From assembly GCF_030704305.1 (NCBI RefSeq), contig NZ_CP131935.1:3596001-3660000 (forward strand): a stretch of 64,000 bases of DNA, written 5' to 3'. The DNA comes from Massilia sp. R2A-15 (GTDB lineage Bacteria > Pseudomonadota > Gammaproteobacteria > Burkholderiales > Burkholderiaceae_D). Below, piece by piece: positions 8,821 to 19,000 of this stretch. A program made the position numbers and the translations under genes. The number at the start of each line of letters is the position of its first letter. The stretch's first letter is position 1. The notes under the pieces are model-generated. The model saw nothing but the letters and a program-made list of their open reading frames with translations, had not been told where the DNA came from and did not search any database.

Positions 8821-8869
8821 GGAACGTATTGTCCCCTATTTGGATGTCCACCAAACTCGGTACATCTCA

Positions 8870-8933
8870 GGTCCGCAGGACCAGTCCCCGGCTTTCGGCA
8901 GCACCGGGGTCTGGTCCTGCGGACCTGACCCCA
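8870..8933. repeat. right half of split family A copy 6, then copy 7
   Basis: 8870-8889 (GGTCCGCAGGACCAGTCCCC) is the right half of the palindrome interrupted by the IS. A second, whole copy follows at 8905-8932 in the opposite sequence orientation. Together they fill the gap between the IS and the 3' end of plsY. Confidence 0.8.
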
Positions 8934-8936
8934 TTT

Positions 8937-9566
8937 TCACTTCTTCTTCGGCGTCGCCGCAGCCGTTTTGCTGCCGCCGATCTTGCTTTCCTTGCCGGCG
9001 ATCAGGTTCGAAATGTTCTTGCTATGGCGCCACATCAGCATCGCGCTCATGACGACCACCGCAAACAGCTTCTCGTCCACGCCGAACAGCAGGCCATAGT
9101 AGAACGGCGCGAACAGCGCGGCGATCAGCGCCGCCAGCGAGGAATAGCGGAACGCGTACGCGATCACCAGCCAGGTCACCAACGTCGCCACGCCCAGCCA
9201 CGGATTGAGGCCGAACAGCACGCCCAGCGCCGTCGCCACGCCCTTGCCGCCGACGAAGCGGAAGAACACCGGCCACAGGTGGCCGATGAACACCGCCAGC
9301 GCGACCATGGCGATGCCCGCTTCGCTCACCTCATAGCGGTCGGCCAGCAGCTGCGCCAGCCACACCGCGAACCAGCCCTTGAGCGCGTCGCCGATCAGGG
9401 TAGCGATCGCGGCCTTCTTGTTTCCGCTGCGCAGCACGTTGGTGGCGCCGGGATTTTTCGAGCCGTAGGTGCGCGGATCGGACAGGCCGAACACGCGGCT
9501 CATCACCACCGCGAACGAAATCGAGCCGATCAGGTAGGCGGCAATCACAAAAATCAGGGTGTTCAT
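8937..9566 (-). CDS. plsY: glycerol-3-phosphate acyltransferase PlsY
   Basis: Transfers the acyl group from acyl-phosphate to glycerol 3-phosphate, the first acylation in phospholipid synthesis, at the inner membrane. The 209 residues with about five membrane segments match the family. The three PlsY motifs are present: [11 protein letters not shown] near residue 14, [17 protein letters not shown] near 34-50, and [11 protein letters not shown] near 105. The C-terminus carries an extra Lys-rich tail (TPKKK). A family A palindrome lies directly after the stop. Confidence 0.95.
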   Translation of the reverse strand: MNTLIFVIAAYLIGSISFAVVMSRVFGLSDPRTYGSKNPGATNVLRSGNKKAAIATLIGDALKGWFAVWLAQLLADRYEVSEAGIAMVALAVFIGHLWPVFFRFVGGKGVATALGVLFGLNPWLGVATLVTWLVIAYAFRYSSLAALIAALFAPFYYGLLFGVDEKLFAVVVMSAMLMWRHSKNISNLIAGKESKIGGSKTAAATPKKK

Positions 9567-9875
9567 TGTTTCTCTCTATTGTTATCGGTCCCGGCCTCAG
9601 GTGCCGGGCTCGTGAATATACACCATCCTCGCAGCCCCGCGAAATCGGCCGCGGCGAAGGCCGGCGTTCCATATTTACAACAATCCCATTCTCGCCCATC
9701 GCGCACAAGCTCTCCCTATGACAGTTGAGATCGAGGCGACATTCCGTCGCTAACGACCGCACAATAAGTTACCTGACATAAAAGTCATGGCGCAAAATGG
9801 AGATTGGCATTTTTGACACATTTTGCCCGTCGCCGCAAGCCGAAGGCCCATCGATTCCCCTCACCAGGAGCAGCC
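9567..9875. other. gene-free divergent intergenic region
   Basis: About 309 bp between plsY (minus) and the secreted protein gene (plus). It must hold both promoters, but I see no convincing -35/-10 pair, repeat or hairpin. Short open frames here lack ribosome sites. Confidence 0.4.
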
Positions 9876-10811
9876 ATGCACGCGCGTTCGAAAATGATCG
9901 TCTTCATCCCATTGAGCCTGGTCCTGGTGCTCCTTGCAACGCCCGCAAAGGCCGAGCAATACGACCTGAGTGCCCCGCGGTGCGCGTCGGGTTACCTCCA
10001 CAACGCCGGCAAATGCGAAGTCGATCCCGCGGTCGCCAGATACACACGAGATCAATGCGACGCGGTAAATGGCAAGATGGATCCCGAATGCAAGCTGGCA
10101 GGGCCGGCGCCAGCACCGTACTGCCGCGCCGTGGCCGGGGGAATGAATACACTCAAAGGAGACAAGTGTATCTTCGACACAAAACCAGAGACCAGCGCCA
10201 GCGGCGACTATGTGGGTGACCACTTCAAGATCGTCGCGATGCCCGACGGAGCAAATCCGTTTCGCCTGGGGGGCAGCAATGGTCAAAGTTTGAAGGTGTT
10301 GTCGCAGAAACCCTTGGGCAAGGATGACAGGATGTTGACTGTCTACAATGAAAGCGACAGCCTTCATATCGCGCGAGAAGTAAAAGCCAGCGACCTGATC
10401 GAGTTCGGCGCCAGGCGCACAGGCTATACCTATGGCGCGCTCGCGATTCCCTACAAATACTATGCAGGCGACAAGAGCTTCGGGTCAGGCGTCGGAATCG
10501 GGCCATATGTGGGCTGGCGCCTGGGAACCCCAGGATCGGCTCACACGTTCGCGGTCGCTGCCACCATCGGCAGTGTCAAGGGCGAGGTACGCGACGCACA
10601 GGACAAGATCATCAGCACTCCAGACCTGATGGCCTATTCCATTGCTGGCGGGGTGATGTGGGACATCAGCAAGGCGCAGGGCCTCAGGCCGTTCAAGCTG
10701 GGCGTGTTCGTCGGTGTCGACTCCGTCAGCAGCGACAACGTCGTGAAGTTCAGGAACAATCGCAAGCCGTGGGTCGCCTTGCAAATTGGTTTCGACTTCA
10801 CCGACAACTAG
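9876..10811 (+). CDS. secreted or outer-membrane protein of unknown function
   Basis: A 311-residue protein I do not recognise. ATG 9876 is chosen because CCAGGAG lies just upstream and the protein then starts with a good signal peptide (MHARSKMIVFIPLSLVLVLL, cleavage likely after PAKA). The first 80 mature residues contain several cysteines (APRCASGYL, AGKCEVD, RDQCDAV, PECKLA, PYCRAV, DKCIFD), probably disulfide-bonded. From about residue 190 alternating, glycine-rich strands (SGVGIGPYVGWRLG, LGVFVGVD) ending near a final Phe (IGFDFTDN) resemble a small outer-membrane beta-barrel. The envelope location is an inference. Confidence 0.65.
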   Translation: MHARSKMIVFIPLSLVLVLLATPAKAEQYDLSAPRCASGYLHNAGKCEVDPAVARYTRDQCDAVNGKMDPECKLAGPAPAPYCRAVAGGMNTLKGDKCIFDTKPETSASGDYVGDHFKIVAMPDGANPFRLGGSNGQSLKVLSQKPLGKDDRMLTVYNESDSLHIAREVKASDLIEFGARRTGYTYGALAIPYKYYAGDKSFGSGVGIGPYVGWRLGTPGSAHTFAVAATIGSVKGEVRDAQDKIISTPDLMAYSIAGGVMWDISKAQGLRPFKLGVFVGVDSVSSDNVVKFRNNRKPWVALQIGFDFTDN

Positions 10812-10833
10812 CAGCGCCGGCGCCCGCCCGTCC

Positions 10834-11322
10834 TCAGCTCAGGGCCACCTCGACCGCGCGCGCCTCCAGCAGGCGCGGCAGCTCCTGCGGCGATATGCCG
10901 ATCAGGTAACCGCGCCGGCCGCCGTTGATGTAAATGAGCGGCAAATCGAGGATCGTTTTTTCGACATACACCGGCATTGTTTTCCGCGTGCCGAACGGGC
11001 TGGTGCCGCCAACGAGGAAGCCCGTGTGGCGGTTGGCCACTTCCGGCTTGCACGGCTCGATCTTCTTGCAGCCGACCTGGCGCGCCAGTTCCTTGGTCGA
11101 TACCTTGCAGTCGCCATGCATCAGCACGATCAGGGGCTTGGCGAACTCATCCTCCATGACCAGGGTCTTCACGACCGCGTGTTCATCGACGCCAAGCTCG
11201 CGCGCCGATACCGCGGTGCCGCCCTTCTCCTCGTAGGCGTAGGGATGCTCGCTGAACGCGACCTGCTGCTTGCGCAGGAACTGGGTCGCGGGCGTTTCTG
11301 AGATGTGCTCTTTCCTGGCCAT
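10834..11322 (-). CDS. ybaK: Cys-tRNA(Pro)/Cys-tRNA(Cys) deacylase, YbaK/EbsC type
   Basis: A 162-residue editing domain that hydrolyses mischarged aminoacyl-tRNA in the cytoplasm. The order TPATQFLRKQQVAF, YEEKGGTAVSARELG, VMHGDCKVSTKELAR and VGGTSPFGTRK is the normal YbaK sequence, including the Lys in DCKVSTKELA and the GGTSPFG loop at the active site. Length equals E. coli YbaK (159). It is convergent with the preceding secreted-protein gene and divergent from the EEP gene at 11361, whose start is 39 bp away. Confidence 0.93.
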   Translation of the reverse strand: MARKEHISETPATQFLRKQQVAFSEHPYAYEEKGGTAVSARELGVDEHAVVKTLVMEDEFAKPLIVLMHGDCKVSTKELARQVGCKKIEPCKPEVANRHTGFLVGGTSPFGTRKTMPVYVEKTILDLPLIYINGGRRGYLIGISPQELPRLLEARAVEVALS

Positions 11323-11360
11323 GCGTGATACGCTGTTCGTAAATTGTGGAGCTTCGTATT

Positions 11361-12335
11361 ATGCAGCAGGAAATTCGCTTTGCCACCTTCAACCTCCTCA
11401 ACCTGGCCCCGGCCGGCGCGAAGCTGTACGACAACCTCGTGCCGCACACCGAGGAAGAATTCGAGGCGAAAATCAACTGGACCGCGCGCCAGATCGACTT
11501 GCTCGACGCCGACGTGATCGGCTTCCAGGAGATCTTTTCGCAGTCGGCGCTGAAGCTGGCCCTGTCGCGCACCCGCAAGTATCGCGACGCCATCCACGTC
11601 GGCTTCGATCCCGACCCGAACGCCGAGCGCCTGACACCGAGCGTGGCGCTGGTATCGCGCCTGCCGCTGGCCTGCGCCGGCGTCGAATATCCGCACTTCC
11701 CCGACGGCGTCGCCATGCCCGCCGGCAGCCGCGACGCCGCCCGCTTCGCGCGCCCGGTCGTGCACGCCCAGGTGATCGCCTCGCCCGACGTGACGATCGA
11801 CGTGGTGGTGGTACACCTGAAATCGAAGCGGCCCGACTACCGCACCGGCGACAGCAGCGAGGACGCGCAACTGTATGCGCTGGCCTGCCTGCGCTCCCTG
11901 ATCCGGCGCGGCACCGAGGCGGTGGCGCTGCGCGTCCTGCTCAGCAACCTGGCGCACGAACGGCGCCGTCCGCGCGTCGTGCTGGGCGACTTCAACGACG
12001 TCGCCGACGCGGTCACCACCGGCATCGTGATCGGCGCCGGTGCCCCGCTTGGCGAGCGCCTGTTCGACGCCTGCCAGCTGCAGCGCAGCGGCGACTGCGC
12101 GCGCCACGTCGGCTTCTCCAGCATGCACGACGGCCAGTACACGACCATCGACCATATCCTGGTGTCGGAGGAATTCAACCCTGCGCTGCCGAACGCGATC
12201 GGCGAAGTGGTCGACGTGACCTATCTGAACGACCACCTGGTGCTGGGATTGCCGGAGGCGTCCGATCACGGCCAGGTGCTGGCGCGCATCCGCCTGTTCG
12301 ACGTGGGCGACCGCCTCATGGACGCAGGCGCGTGA
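11361..12335 (+). CDS. endonuclease/exonuclease/phosphatase family protein
   Basis: A 324-residue EEP-fold protein without a signal peptide. IRFATFNLLNL opens the fold, DVIGFQEI carries the metal-binding Glu near residue 57, VVVVHLKSKRPDY is the central strand, VVLGDFNDVADAV the catalytic Asp-Asn, and EASDHGQVLA the final Asp-His. GGAG at 11348-11351 supports ATG 11361; the in-frame GTG at 11346 overlaps that site. Its last 20 bp overlap the 3' end of the convergent PAS-GGDEF-EAL gene. It resembles nucleases rather than sphingomyelinases, but the substrate is not determinable. Confidence 0.85.
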   Translation: MQQEIRFATFNLLNLAPAGAKLYDNLVPHTEEEFEAKINWTARQIDLLDADVIGFQEIFSQSALKLALSRTRKYRDAIHVGFDPDPNAERLTPSVALVSRLPLACAGVEYPHFPDGVAMPAGSRDAARFARPVVHAQVIASPDVTIDVVVVHLKSKRPDYRTGDSSEDAQLYALACLRSLIRRGTEAVALRVLLSNLAHERRRPRVVLGDFNDVADAVTTGIVIGAGAPLGERLFDACQLQRSGDCARHVGFSSMHDGQYTTIDHILVSEEFNPALPNAIGEVVDVTYLNDHLVLGLPEASDHGQVLARIRLFDVGDRLMDAGA

Positions 12336-14502
12336 GGTCCGGGTCGCTGCTGGCCATGCTCGCGTAGAAGCCCTGGTATTCGTCGCAGCCGTGCAGCTGC
12401 AGGAAGCGCAGCTGTTCTTCCGTCTCGACGCCCTCTGCCACCACCCGCAGCTTCAGGCTGCGCGCCACCGCGATGATGGCCGGGACGATCGCCGCGTCGT
12501 CGGGCTCGCGCGTGATGTCGCCGATGAACGAGCGGTCGATCTTGAGGCGCGAGAGCCGGTAGCGCCGCAAGGTCGACAGGCTCGAACAGCCGGTGCCGAA
12601 GTCGTCCACCGTCAGCTGCACGCCGCGCCGGCTCAATGCCTCCACCGTGGCGATGGTGGCGCTGTCGCCATTCATGATCATGCCCTCGGTGACTTCCAGG
12701 TCGAGGAAGCGCGGATCGAGCCCGGAGGCGGCCAGCGCGCCATCGACGTATTCCAGCAGCTTGTGGTGGATGAACTGCACGTTCGACAGGTTCACCGCCA
12801 CCGCCACCGGATAGCCCTGGTCGCGCCACGCGCGCGCCCGCGCGCAGGCCTGGTGCAGCACCCACTCGCCGATCGGCACGATCAGGCCTGACGCTTCGGC
12901 GATCGGCAGGAACTGGTCGGGCGCGAGCAGGCCGCGCTCGGGATGGCGCCAGCGGATCAGCGCCTCGACGCCGGTGGTCAGGCCGCTGGCGATGTCGATC
13001 TCGGGCTGGTATTCGAGCACGAACTCGCCGTGCTCGAGCGCGTGGCGCAGCTGGTTTTCCATCTCCACCCGTTCGACCACTTCGGCGTTCATCTCTGGGC
13101 TGAAGAACTGGTAGGCGTTGCGGCCGTTCTGCTTGGCGTGGTACATCGCCACGTCGGCGTGCTTGATCAGGGTGTCGACGTCGTCGCCGTCGCACGGGCA
13201 GATGCTGATGCCGATCGAGACCGACAGCGTGACCTCGTGCTCGCCGACGGCCATCGGCTGCGACACCGCGTGCATTACGCTGCCGGCCACGTGCGCGGCC
13301 TGCTCGGCGCCGCGGATGTCGGCCAGGATCACGACGAATTCGTCGCCGCCCTGGCGGCTCACGGTGTCGACCCCGCGCACGCAGCGCACCAGCCGCCCCG
13401 CCACTTCCTTGAGCACCAGGTCGCCCGTCTGGTGGCCATGGGTGTCGTTGATTTGCTTGAAGCGGTCGAGGTCGAGGAACATCACGGCCGCCTTGGTGTG
13501 CTGGCGCCGCGCGGTGGCAATCGCCTGCTGCAGGCGGTCGAGGAACAGTACGCGGTTCGGCAGGTCGGTCAGGAAGTCGTGCTCGGCCAGGTGGCGCGTG
13601 TGCTCCTCGACCTGCTTGCGCCCGGTGATGTCGGACAGGATCGCCATGTAGCTGGTGATGGCGCCGGCGCCGTTGCGGATCGCCGTCAGCGCCACCCGCA
13701 CCGGGTACACCTCGCCGTTGGCGCGCGCGGCGAACATCTCGCCTTCCCAGTGATCGTGGTCGGCCACGTAGTCCCAGATGTGCTGGTAGAAGGCCGGCTC
13801 GTGCACGCCCGCGCGCAGGCTGGGCACATGGCGCCCGATCACCGCGGCCGGCGCAAAGCCGCTGATGTCGGAATAGGCCTGGTTGACCGCCACCACGCAG
13901 GTGGCGGCGTCGAGGATCAGGATCGCGTCGCGGCAGTTCTCGAACACCTGCGCGGCCATCGTCAGCGAGCGCTCGCTCGACTTGCGCTGGGAGATGTCGC
14001 GGATCACCGCGTAGGCCAGGCGGTCATGGTCGATCGCCACCGAGGTCAGCACCACTTCGGCCCAGAACGGCTGGCCGCCGCCGGTGCGGTACTGCCATTC
14101 GAAGCGCTGGTTGCCGTCGTCGAAGGCGCGCGCCGCCAGCTCCGCGCTGCGCTGGTCGGACTCCTCGCCGGGATGCTGCTCGGGCGGCGAGAAGTCGAGC
14201 AGGCTGCGGCCCACCATGTCGTCGCGGCTGGCGCAGTCGAACATCGACAGCGCGGCCGGGTTGGCGTCGATGATCTCGCGGCCGCGCAACATCACAATGG
14301 CGTCGGTCGAGCGCTCGAACAGCGTGCGAAAGCTGGTGCGGGCGCGCAGCCGGTCGGCGAAGTTGGGCGAGCTTTCGACCGCGGCGACGAAGCGGAACAG
14401 CAGGTCGAGCGTTGCGCAGTCCCCGCCGCCGGGAGCGCCGTCCCGCGCCGGCGCGTGCATTTCGTCGTCCACTGAACGCCCCTTGTGTTGTCCGCGTTCC
14501 AT
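12316..14502 (-). CDS. PAS-PAS-GGDEF-EAL cyclic-di-GMP turnover protein
   Basis: A 728-residue cytoplasmic signalling protein with two sensory PAS domains (about residues 50-165 and 178-300), a GGDEF domain (about 305-470) and an EAL domain (about 482-725). The diguanylate cyclase signature is intact (RQGGDEFVVIL, near 385). The phosphodiesterase domain has the EAL motif (VEALIRWRHP, near 510), with DLEVTEG and VDDFGTG further on, so both activities may be retained. No membrane segment is seen, so the PAS domains probably sense an internal or diffusible cue. ATG 14502 lacks a strong ribosome site; Met15 at 14460 is an alternative start. Confidence 0.92.
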   Translation of the reverse strand: MERGQHKGRSVDDEMHAPARDGAPGGGDCATLDLLFRFVAAVESSPNFADRLRARTSFRTLFERSTDAIVMLRGREIIDANPAALSMFDCASRDDMVGRSLLDFSPPEQHPGEESDQRSAELAARAFDDGNQRFEWQYRTGGGQPFWAEVVLTSVAIDHDRLAYAVIRDISQRKSSERSLTMAAQVFENCRDAILILDAATCVVAVNQAYSDISGFAPAAVIGRHVPSLRAGVHEPAFYQHIWDYVADHDHWEGEMFAARANGEVYPVRVALTAIRNGAGAITSYMAILSDITGRKQVEEHTRHLAEHDFLTDLPNRVLFLDRLQQAIATARRQHTKAAVMFLDLDRFKQINDTHGHQTGDLVLKEVAGRLVRCVRGVDTVSRQGGDEFVVILADIRGAEQAAHVAGSVMHAVSQPMAVGEHEVTLSVSIGISICPCDGDDVDTLIKHADVAMYHAKQNGRNAYQFFSPEMNAEVVERVEMENQLRHALEHGEFVLEYQPEIDIASGLTTGVEALIRWRHPERGLLAPDQFLPIAEASGLIVPIGEWVLHQACARARAWRDQGYPVAVAVNLSNVQFIHHKLLEYVDGALAASGLDPRFLDLEVTEGMIMNGDSATIATVEALSRRGVQLTVDDFGTGCSSLSTLRRYRLSRLKIDRSFIGDITREPDDAAIVPAIIAVARSLKLRVVAEGVETEEQLRFLQLHGCDEYQGFYASMASSDPDLTRLRP

Positions 14503-14857
14503 TCTGGAACAGGCATGTTATTTACCACTTGTGCGTGCGCAAACGCTGACCGGAAGTCATGGCTCAGTTCGGCGGGACGTGACACCGGTTTGTCGCCGCC
14601 GCGTGCGCAATGCGCAGGCCCGTTTCCTTCGCTCCATATGCATGTCAATTCCATTCAAGAAATTCAGCACTTCATCGGGGTTTTCTGCATTTCAGCGCGT
14701 CGAAAACGCCACCTGTCGCATTCCGATGGCAGAGCCACCGATGATTTTCTATAGTGTCAACATGCGCGAGGGGCTCCACCTCATCGACAAGGCGGAGCAC
14801 AAGCGCCCCCGATTCCCCAACGCTCGAACAACAACTCCACCAGCGAAGAACCACGCC
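14503..14857. other. gene-free divergent intergenic region
   Basis: About 355 bp between the c-di-GMP gene (minus) and the RND adaptor (plus). A TATAGT at 14750-14755 could be a -10 for the efflux operon, but I see no matching -35. No repressor gene of TetR or MarR type adjoins the pump. No hairpin or repeat stands out. Confidence 0.4.
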
Positions 14858-16081
14858 ATGAAAATCGAAACCCTGCCGTTGGCGCAAGCCCAGCCCACCA
14901 CCCGCCCGCGCCGCTGGAAAAAACCGGTTGCCGCCCTGCTGATCGTGTTGCTCGCCGGCGGCGGCTGGGCCTACATGCAGAAGTCGAAGGCCGGCGCCGC
15001 GCCCGCGAAGACGGCCCAGGCCGGCAATGAAAAAGGCGAGCCGAAAGTCGACGTGTATGAATTGTCGAAAGCCGACGTGGCCCAGGTCGAAGCGCGCGAA
15101 CTGCGCGTGAACCTGCCGCTGTCGGGCTCGCTCGCGCCGGTGGACCAGGCCACGGTCAAGTCGAAGGTCTCGGGCGTGGTGCTGGAAACGTCGGTGCAGG
15201 AAGGCATGAACGTTGCCGCCGGCCAGGTCATCGCGCGCCTCGACGCGGCCGACCAGCGCGCCCGCGTGGCGCAGCAGCAGGCCGCGTACGACGAAGCCGC
15301 TGCGCGCCTGTCGCTGGCGAAAAAGAACAACGCCAACAGCCAGGCTTTGCTCAAGCAGAACTACATTTCACAGAATTCCTACGACACGACACAAAACAGC
15401 GTGGAGCTGGCGCAAGCGTCGCTGAACGCCGCCAAGGCGCAGCTGGACCTGGCGCGCATCGCGCTGGCCGACACCGTCATTCGCGCGCCGATGGCAGGCG
15501 TTGTCAGCAAGCGCCACGTGCAGGCCGGCGAGAAGCTGGCGCCGGACATGCCGGCGTTCACCATCGTCAACCTGCGCCAGCTGACGCTCGACGCGCAGGT
15601 GCCGGCGTCGGAAGTGCCGCGCATCAAGGTCGGCCAGGAAGTGCGCTTCAAGGTCGACGGCTTCGCGCAGCGCGATTTCGCCGGCAAGGTCGCCCGCATC
15701 AGCCCGACCGCCGAAGCCGGTTCGCGCTCGATGGTGGTGTACGTGGCCGTCGACAACAGCGACGCCGCCCTGCGCGGCGGCATGTTCGCCAAAGGCAGCA
15801 TCACCACCGACAAGTCGGCCGCGTCGCCGCTGGTGCCGCTGTCCGCGCTGCGCACCGACAAGGGTCAGCAGGTGGTCTACAAGATCGAAGGCAACAAGGT
15901 GCTGGCGCAGCCCGTCACGGTGGGCATGCGCAACGAGGATGAAGGCATGGCGCAGGTCACCAGCGGCCTGGCCCAGGGCGCCAGCGTGATCGTCGCCAAG
16001 CTCGACGGCGTCAAGCCTGGCAGCAAGGTGCGCGTCGGCGTTGCGCCGGTCGCCGCGGCCACCATTCCTGCCAAGGGTTAA
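14858..16081 (+). CDS. RND efflux periplasmic adaptor subunit (MFP/HlyD family)
   Basis: A 407-residue membrane-fusion protein. After a Pro/Arg-rich cytoplasmic start there is one membrane anchor (PVAALLIVLLAGGGWAYM, about residues 24-41). The biotinyl-lipoyl halves flank a coiled-coil hairpin (VAQQQAAYDEAAARLSLAKK and the NSVELAQASLNAAKAQLDLA arm), then DTVIRAPMAGVVSKRHV leads into the beta-barrel. ATG 14858 begins just before this anchor. It forms an operon with the pump gene three bases downstream. The outer-membrane channel is not in the window, so a TolC-like partner is presumably supplied from elsewhere. Confidence 0.92.
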   Translation: MKIETLPLAQAQPTTRPRRWKKPVAALLIVLLAGGGWAYMQKSKAGAAPAKTAQAGNEKGEPKVDVYELSKADVAQVEARELRVNLPLSGSLAPVDQATVKSKVSGVVLETSVQEGMNVAAGQVIARLDAADQRARVAQQQAAYDEAAARLSLAKKNNANSQALLKQNYISQNSYDTTQNSVELAQASLNAAKAQLDLARIALADTVIRAPMAGVVSKRHVQAGEKLAPDMPAFTIVNLRQLTLDAQVPASEVPRIKVGQEVRFKVDGFAQRDFAGKVARISPTAEAGSRSMVVYVAVDNSDAALRGGMFAKGSITTDKSAASPLVPLSALRTDKGQQVVYKIEGNKVLAQPVTVGMRNEDEGMAQVTSGLAQGASVIVAKLDGVKPGSKVRVGVAPVAAATIPAKG

Positions 16082-16084
16082 GCC

Positions 16085-19000
16085 ATGTGGATCACTAAAA
16101 CCAGTATTCAGAACCCGGTGTTCGCCACCATGGTGATGGTGGGCCTGATGGTGCTCGGCCTGTTCTCGTACAAGAACCTCTCGCTCGAAAGCATGCCGGA
16201 CGTGGAAATCCCGTTCGCCTGGGTCGAGGTGCAATATCCGGGCGCCTCGCCCGAGCAGGTCGAGAACGACATCACGCGGCCGATGGAAGACGCGATCAAC
16301 ACCGTCAGCGGCATCAAGTCGATCCGCAGCAACTCATGGGAAGGCCGCGCCGGCATCCAGCTCGAGTTCCAGATGTCGACCAGCATGGACAAGGCGATGC
16401 AGGAAGTGCGCGACAACATCGCGCGCGTGCGCCCGAGCTTTCCGAAGGAGGCGAAGGAGCCGTTCATCGTCCGCGCCGAGGGCGACAATTCGCAGCCGAT
16501 CGTTGAGCTGACCCTGATGTCGGACACGCGCAGTCTGCGCGAGCTGTCGACCCTGACCGAACAAGTCATCACCAAGCGCCTGCAGGGCGTGGCCGGCGTC
16601 GGCCAGGTGCGCGTCAACGGCAAGACCAACCGCCAGATCCTGGTCAACCTGAAACCCGAGCAGCTGCTGAGCCAGAACATCGGCGTGGACGAAGTGCTGC
16701 GCGCGATCCAGACCACCAACGCCAATCTCCCGGCCGGTAACATCAGCTACGGCGCCGCCGAGCGCCTGGTGCGCATCGAAGGCAAGATGAAGAGCGCCCG
16801 CGACTTCAACCGCATCATCGTCGCGCGCCGCGCCAGCGGCCCGGTCTACCTCGATCAAGTCGCCACGATCGTTGACGGCGAGCAGGAAGAAACGTCGATC
16901 TCGCGCGTCAACGGCGCCCGCGCCATCTCGCTCGAAGTGACCAAGGTGCAAGGCGCCAACACGGTCGACGTCGGCAATGGCCTCACCAAGGTCATCGCGC
17001 AGCTGCAGAAGGAACTGGGCAGCGACATCAAGCTCAAGGTCATGGAAAACCAGGCCGACCAGGTGAAAAGCCAGCTCGACAACGTCAAGGAAACCATCAT
17101 CGAAGGCGCACTGCTGACGATGCTGATCGTGTTCCTGTTCCTGCACTCGTGGCGCAGCACCATCATCACCGGCCTGACTCTGCCGATCTCGGTGATGGCC
17201 AGCTTCATCGCGATGAAGTACTTCGGCTTCACGCTCAACTTCCTGACCCTGATGGCGCTGTCGCTGTGCATCGGCCTGCTGATCGACGACGCCATCGTGG
17301 TGCGCGAAAACATCGTGCGCCACCTGGCAATGGGCAAGAGCCACTTGCGCGCCGCTTACGACGGCACCAACGAAATCGGCCTGGCAGTCATGGCCACCAC
17401 GTTTGCGATCGTCGCCGTGTTCGTGCCGATCGCCTTCATGAAAGGACTGATCGGCCGCTTCTTCCTGCAGTTCGGCATCACCGTCGCGGTTGCGGTGCTG
17501 GTGTCGCTGTTTGTCAGCTTCACGCTCGACCCGATGCTCTCGTCGGTGTGGCCCGATCCGGTCAAGAACCGCTTCAAGTATGTACCGTGGCTCGGCCGCA
17601 TGATGGAGAAAATCGAGCACGGCATCGACCGCGTGCACGTCTGGTACGGCAAGGTGCTGGGGCTTGCGCTGCGCTGGCGCAAAGCCACCCTGGCGACCGC
17701 GCTCGCGCTGTTCGTCGGCAGCCTGGCCCTGGTGCCCTTCGTCGGCGGCGAGATGATGCCCGAGATCGACCGCGGCTACATCCAGCTGCGCTTCAAGACG
17801 CCGGTCGGCTCGAGCCTCGAGTACACGTCGCAGAAAGTCGACCAGCTGACCGCCGCGCTGAAGGATTTCGACAAGGAGATCGACAGCATCTCGACCACCG
17901 CCGGCACCTACGACGGGCGCAACGCGGCAATGATGAGCGTGAAGCTGACCGACGTGCACAAGGTCAAGCGCCGCTCGCAGAAGGAACTGGAAAAACTGAT
18001 CCGCGCACGGCTGCAGTCGATTGCCGGCATCACCATGTCGGTCGGCAACCGCCCGATCTTCATCGCGATCCTGGGGCAGGACGAATCAAAGCTCGATGCG
18101 GTGGCGCACAAGCTGATGGACAAGATGCGCGCCATCAAGGGCGTCGCTGACATCGAATACAGCCAGGAAGGCGCCAATCCGGCCACCATTGTGAAGATCA
18201 ACAACGAGCTGGCCAGCGACCTGGGCCTGTCGGTGCAGCAGATCGGCACCGCGCTGCGTCCCTTCGTCGCCGGCGACCAGATCAGCCGCTGGCTGGCGCC
18301 GGACGGCCAGAACTACGACGTCAACGTGCAGCTGCCGAAGACGGGCCGCCAGAAGATCGCCGACCTGGCCGAGCTGTCGGTGGCGTCGAGCAAGCGCGAC
18401 GCGCAGGGCAATCCGGTGATGGTGCCGTTGCGCCAGGTGGTCGAGTTCGTGCCTTCGACCAGCCCGCAGGTGCTCAAGCGCCAGGCGCTGGAACGCCGCG
18501 TCGCGGTGTACGGCGGCATCGAAGGCCGTCCGAACGGCGACGTCCACAGCGACATCAAGAAGGCGATGAACTCGATTGCCTTGCCCGATGGCGTGCGCTT
18601 CGACGTCGGCGGCGACGCGGAGCAGATGGCCGAGACCATGTCCGGCTTCCTCGCCGCGGTGGCGATCGCGATCATCTTCATCTACCTGGTGCTGGCCTCC
18701 CAGTTCGGCAGCTTCCTGCAGCCGGTGGCGATCATGATGTCGCTGCCGCTGTCGATGATCGGCGTGCTGGTGGCGCTGCTGGTGACGGGCAGCACGCTGA
18801 ACATCTTCTCGGTGATCGGCATCGTCATGCTGATGGGCCTGGTGACCAAGAACGCGATCCTGCTGGTGGACTTCACCAACCACGGCCAGCGCGAAGGCAA
18901 GCCGCAGTTTGCGGCGATTCTGGAAGCGGGCCAGGTGCGGTTGCGGCCGATCCTGATGACGACGCTGGCGATGATCTTCGGCATGCTGCCGATGGCGATC

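Larger units (their letters stand above)
7613..8869 (-). mobile_element. IS3-family insertion sequence, complete, 1257 bp
   Basis: Both ends are visible. The left end TGAGATGCACCGGTTTGGTG and the inverted right end TGAGATGTACCGAGTTTGGTG-like sequence match at most positions. The element is flanked by a 4-bp target duplication GGTC (7609-7612 and 8870-8873). Inside are an OrfA, an OrfB with an intact DDE triad, and an A-run frameshift site, all on the minus strand. Length, TSD and organisation are typical of IS3-family elements. Nothing looks broken, so it may be active. It sits inside a family A palindrome between a dsbA-like gene and plsY and disrupts no protein gene. Confidence 0.93.

Noticed and set aside
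16334-17959. 541-codon minus-strand frame opposite the RND pump
   Set aside because: Low-complexity, Asp/His/Arg-rich translation and complete overlap with a certain gene; a compositional shadow.
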